Assembly: GCA_035506295.1 (NCBI GenBank)
Contig: DATJPR010000177.1
Coordinates: forward strand, 1 to 43,979
Origin: DATJPR01 sp035506295
GTDB lineage: Bacteria; Bacteroidota; Ignavibacteria; UBA10030; UBA6906
Length of the DNA stretch: 43,979 nt
Direction: 5' to 3'
A program made the position numbers and the translations under genes. A model generated the notes under the pieces. It did no database searches and was not told the DNA's origin. It saw only the letters and a program-made list of their open reading frames with translations. This document shows positions 41,794 through 43,979 of this stretch, one piece after another. Numbering within the stretch: position 1 is the first letter of the stretch; each line of letters begins with the position of its first letter.

Positions 41794-42873
41794 GTGGAAG
41801 ACAGTAACAACGAATTCATCTGCCCGGAATGCGGGACCGTCGTCACCCAGTCCCATGCCGTCTGCCCGAAATGCGGTGCGAATCTGGATTGGGGTGACGC
41901 AGTTCTTTTTGCCGGCATCGCACCGATGCAACTCGGTGACATCATTGACAAATCGTTTCGCATGACGGGGACCGTGTTTCTCCGCGCACTGGTCATCGTG
42001 CTCATCCTCCTTGTCCCGGCTGCGGTCCTGCTCGGCGAAGGATCCCTGGAGTTCTACGGCACCCTCGGGAAGATGGCACAAAACGAAGCCTTCTCCACAT
42101 CGACCGCTTTTCTGCCGGCGCTTCTCGAGGCCATGGGAATATTCGCCCTCGCGCTCACCCTGTCGCTCCTTCTGGGTTTGGCGGGAGAGCTCGCGGTCAC
42201 CCTTCTCGTGCGTTCGGAGCTCGCACGATCGAGAATGTCGTGGACGGAAGCGTTGGGCGGCGCGTTCAAGCTCCGCTATCTCCGAGCACTCGGCGTCATG
42301 CTCCTTCAGGCAGCCGCGATTGCCGGAATCGTGGTGGTGCCGTTCGGACTGCTCATTCTCTCCCGGAACGGCATCATTATTGCTCTCCTTGGTCTTCTCA
42401 TGCTGCCCTTGCTGATCGGGCTTGTGATCTTCCTCGTCATCCGCTGGTCGATGGCCTTCACAACGGTCGCCTGCGAAGATTCTGGCGTTATTGCCGCGAT
42501 GAACCGCAGTTGGTTCTTGATCGCCGGGAATTGGTGGCGCGTGTTCGGGATTCTGCTTCTCTTCGGCGTATTGGCTAACTTTGCGGTCGGCATCATCACC
42601 ACGCCTGTCTCGCTGATTGCGCTCTGGGATTTCTATCGTGAGTACTTCAAAATGCTCGGCACCATCGGCCATGGTCAGCCTGATCCCGCATCGATCGGAC
42701 GTATGTTGAGCTCGATGGGTTTCGGGGTCGGGGTCTCGGCGGCGTTGAATATGATGCTGCTGACGCTGGTCAAACCGGTGTACACGACAGTGCTCTATTT
42801 CGATTTGCGGGCGCGAAATGGAGAGTTTGCCGCGCGGCCGCCCGAGCGATCTCCATCGAATCCCACTCCCTGA
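41794..42873 (+). CDS. Zinc-ribbon membrane protein
   Basis: 359 residues. Two CxxC pairs at the start (ICPECGTVV and VCPKCGANL) form a zinc ribbon; six to eight membrane helices follow. The helical part resembles the membrane domain of glycerophosphodiester phosphodiesterases (GPDPase_memb/DUF-type; SFRMTGTVFLRALVIVLILLVPAAVLLG, SWFLIAGNWWRVFGILLLFG). Start is GTG at 41794 behind GGGAGGT. Probable operon with the CPBP protease and the next gene. Function unknown. Confidence 0.75.
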   Translation: MEDSNNEFICPECGTVVTQSHAVCPKCGANLDWGDAVLFAGIAPMQLGDIIDKSFRMTGTVFLRALVIVLILLVPAAVLLGEGSLEFYGTLGKMAQNEAFSTSTAFLPALLEAMGIFALALTLSLLLGLAGELAVTLLVRSELARSRMSWTEALGGAFKLRYLRALGVMLLQAAAIAGIVVVPFGLLILSRNGIIIALLGLLMLPLLIGLVIFLVIRWSMAFTTVACEDSGVIAAMNRSWFLIAGNWWRVFGILLLFGVLANFAVGIITTPVSLIALWDFYREYFKMLGTIGHGQPDPASIGRMLSSMGFGVGVSAALNMMLLTLVKPVYTTVLYFDLRARNGEFAARPPERSPSNPTP

Positions 42874-42883
42874 AGGTCGGACA

Positions 42884-43873
42884 TTGGAGAACCACACCAC
42901 ACCGACTGCGATCCCGGAAACCCCACAATTTGATGGGACGTGGGAACGCAGCGGAAGAAGTCCCAATGTTGCCGCGGTCGCCGGTCTTCTTGGCGTAGGG
43001 ATCGTGTACTTCTACGGTCAGGCGATCGTCATGACGGTGGTGATCATGGCGATGGTCGGGCTTGGTTCTTCCTTCGTCGACGGGGATGGCTATTTCCATC
43101 ATGTGGCGAAGATCGTCGATCTAATTCGCACCCCGTTGCGGATTGTCCTGATCTTCTCGCAATTCTTCCTGATGCTTCTCCCCGTGTTGTGGATGGTCAG
43201 GCGCTGGCACTCATCACGTGTTCGCTCATACATAAGGCTCCGTCCCTGCTCGATCGTGCAAGTTGTTCTTGCCTGTGCTGCGGCGATCTTTCTTTTTCCG
43301 TTGAACGTGGCGCTGTCGCAGTTCTTCGCCGACAAGCTCAACGTGCCGGAGGAGCTGAGAACGATCAACGAGGGGCTCTTCAGCGCTTTGAGCACCGGCG
43401 AGTTCATTTTCGTGCTCTTCGCGATTGCTGTCACGCCGGCGATCTGCGAAGAGGTGTTCTTCCGGGGATACGTGCAGCGCACCTTTGAGCGCACGCTCGG
43501 CTGGAAGAGCATCCTGCTCGTCGGCGTTCTATTCGGCCTTTTTCACATGCAGCCCCTCGGCCTCCTCTTCCTTTCCGGCCTCGGCTTCGTATTTGGATTC
43601 TTCTACTTCGCGAGCAAGAGTTTGCTCCCCGGCATGGTGGCGCATTGTACGAATAATGCGATAGCCGTATCGTGGCTGTATTGGTCCGGCGCACGGAGAG
43701 TGAGCGGTGTCCGATTTGCGATGGTGCACAATCCGGCTGTCGTGGTTCTTGCCCTCGTGTTCGCGGCCGCTTCCTTGTATGTGTTCTGGATCGTCAGCAG
43801 GAGGAGAAGCACCGTGGAGACAGGGTCTCCGAACCCGGAGAAGATCGATCCGGGCATTCCCCAAGCGCAATAG
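42884..43873 (+). CDS. CPBP-family intramembrane metalloprotease
   Basis: 329 residues from a TTG at 42884. The Abi/CPBP motifs are E189-E190 with R194 (CEEVFFRGY), H221 in FGLFHMQ, and HCTNN further on, set in eight membrane helices. CPBP proteases cleave within membranes and are linked to prenyl processing and bacteriocin immunity. TTG was chosen because an ATG at 42818 lies inside the preceding gene, whereas the TTG follows AAGG closely; it is ten bases after that gene's stop. Confidence 0.82.
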   Translation: MENHTTPTAIPETPQFDGTWERSGRSPNVAAVAGLLGVGIVYFYGQAIVMTVVIMAMVGLGSSFVDGDGYFHHVAKIVDLIRTPLRIVLIFSQFFLMLLPVLWMVRRWHSSRVRSYIRLRPCSIVQVVLACAAAIFLFPLNVALSQFFADKLNVPEELRTINEGLFSALSTGEFIFVLFAIAVTPAICEEVFFRGYVQRTFERTLGWKSILLVGVLFGLFHMQPLGLLFLSGLGFVFGFFYFASKSLLPGMVAHCTNNAIAVSWLYWSGARRVSGVRFAMVHNPAVVVLALVFAAASLYVFWIVSRRRSTVETGSPNPEKIDPGIPQAQ

Positions 43874-43884
43874 GAGACCCCGCG

Positions 43885-43979
43885 GTGTTCAAACTCGTCC
43901 TCCTCGGTCCAGGCATATGGCTTCTGAAGTCCATCGTGTACTGGGTCATTTTTCGGATACGGACCATCGAGGCGAGTGC
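43885..43979 (+). CDS. Start of a membrane protein gene (3' partial)
   Basis: A GTG at 43885 behind AGGAG opens a frame of 31 codons that runs out of the window. It begins MFKLVLLGPGIWLLKS and looks like one membrane helix followed by basic residues. Eleven bases after the protease gene, so the same operon is likely. No family can be named. Confidence 0.5.
   Translation, partial: MFKLVLLGPGIWLLKSIVYWVIFRIRTIEAS

Noticed and set aside
41779..42966. Long minus-strand frame (395 codons) opposite the zinc-ribbon membrane protein gene
   Set aside because: Composition is Arg/Glu/His/Gln rich with no motif, the mirror of a hydrophobic GC-rich gene on the plus strand. The plus-strand gene has a zinc ribbon, helices and a ribosome site.

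Overview
The window looks like chromosomal DNA of a free-living Gram-negative bacterium of the Bacteroidota/Ignavibacteria (FCB) lineage, GC about 58-60 % by eye. Supporting this: a secreted protein (20324-22051, minus) ends in a type IX secretion sorting domain with the NYPNPFNP motif; an outer-membrane TonB-dependent receptor carries an N-terminal carboxypeptidase-regulatory-like domain; a TonB-type transducer is present; and several genes make lipoproteins or signal-peptide proteins. No rRNA, tRNA, CRISPR array, transposase, integrase or phage gene was seen. The assignment is by protein style only.

Layout. (1) 1-3499: a NagZ-type GH3 domain fused to a serine beta-lactamase-like domain, cut by the left window edge, then a HEAT-repeat protein. 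(2) 3539-6685: a promoter, a cobalamin riboswitch and a BtuB-like receptor, facing a small exported HEAT-repeat protein. (3) 6975-8162: a LytTR DNA-binding domain joined through one membrane segment to two NTF2-like repeats. (4) 8286-15894: a beta-glucan locus (two secreted GH3 beta-glucosidases, an FHS sugar permease, a GH5 glucanase). (5) 15929-20109: an envelope-stress block on the minus strand: OmpR-type regulator and sensor kinase, an unlisted 41-aa membrane protein, HtrA protease, then a terminator hairpin. (6) 20324-22051: a TIGR03790-like protein with a type IX sorting domain. (7) 22412-25436: three closely spaced plus-strand genes: DUF4145-TM-TonB_C, an H-type-lectin lipoprotein, and a protein shaped like CorA but without GMN. 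(8) 25483-30330: metallophosphoesterase and GT4 glycosyltransferase (overlapping start/stop), divergent from a six-hairpin glycosidase. (9) 30379-34573: an ECF sigma factor operon divergent from a MocR regulator plus a second aminotransferase; the shared region holds two kinds of palindromic site. (10) 34612-43979: MFS exporter, DOPA-dioxygenase-like enzyme, a lone Cas2/SinR-like protein, a run of small metabolic and GNAT genes, and two membrane genes ending in a CPBP protease, with a partial gene at the right edge.

How it fits together. The carbohydrate block reads as a periplasmic route: the GH5 enzyme cuts beta-glucan, the GH3 enzymes release glucose, the FHS permease imports it. The kinase/regulator/HtrA block is a classic protein-folding stress arrangement. 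The most unusual items are the two domain fusions that join cytoplasmic modules to periplasmic ones across the membrane (LytTR-TM-NTF2; DUF4145-TM-TonB), the palindrome-rich sigma/MocR divergent region, and a class of degenerate short-word arrays that fill several intergenic gaps and have a counterpart inside the coding sequence of the type IX sorting domain.
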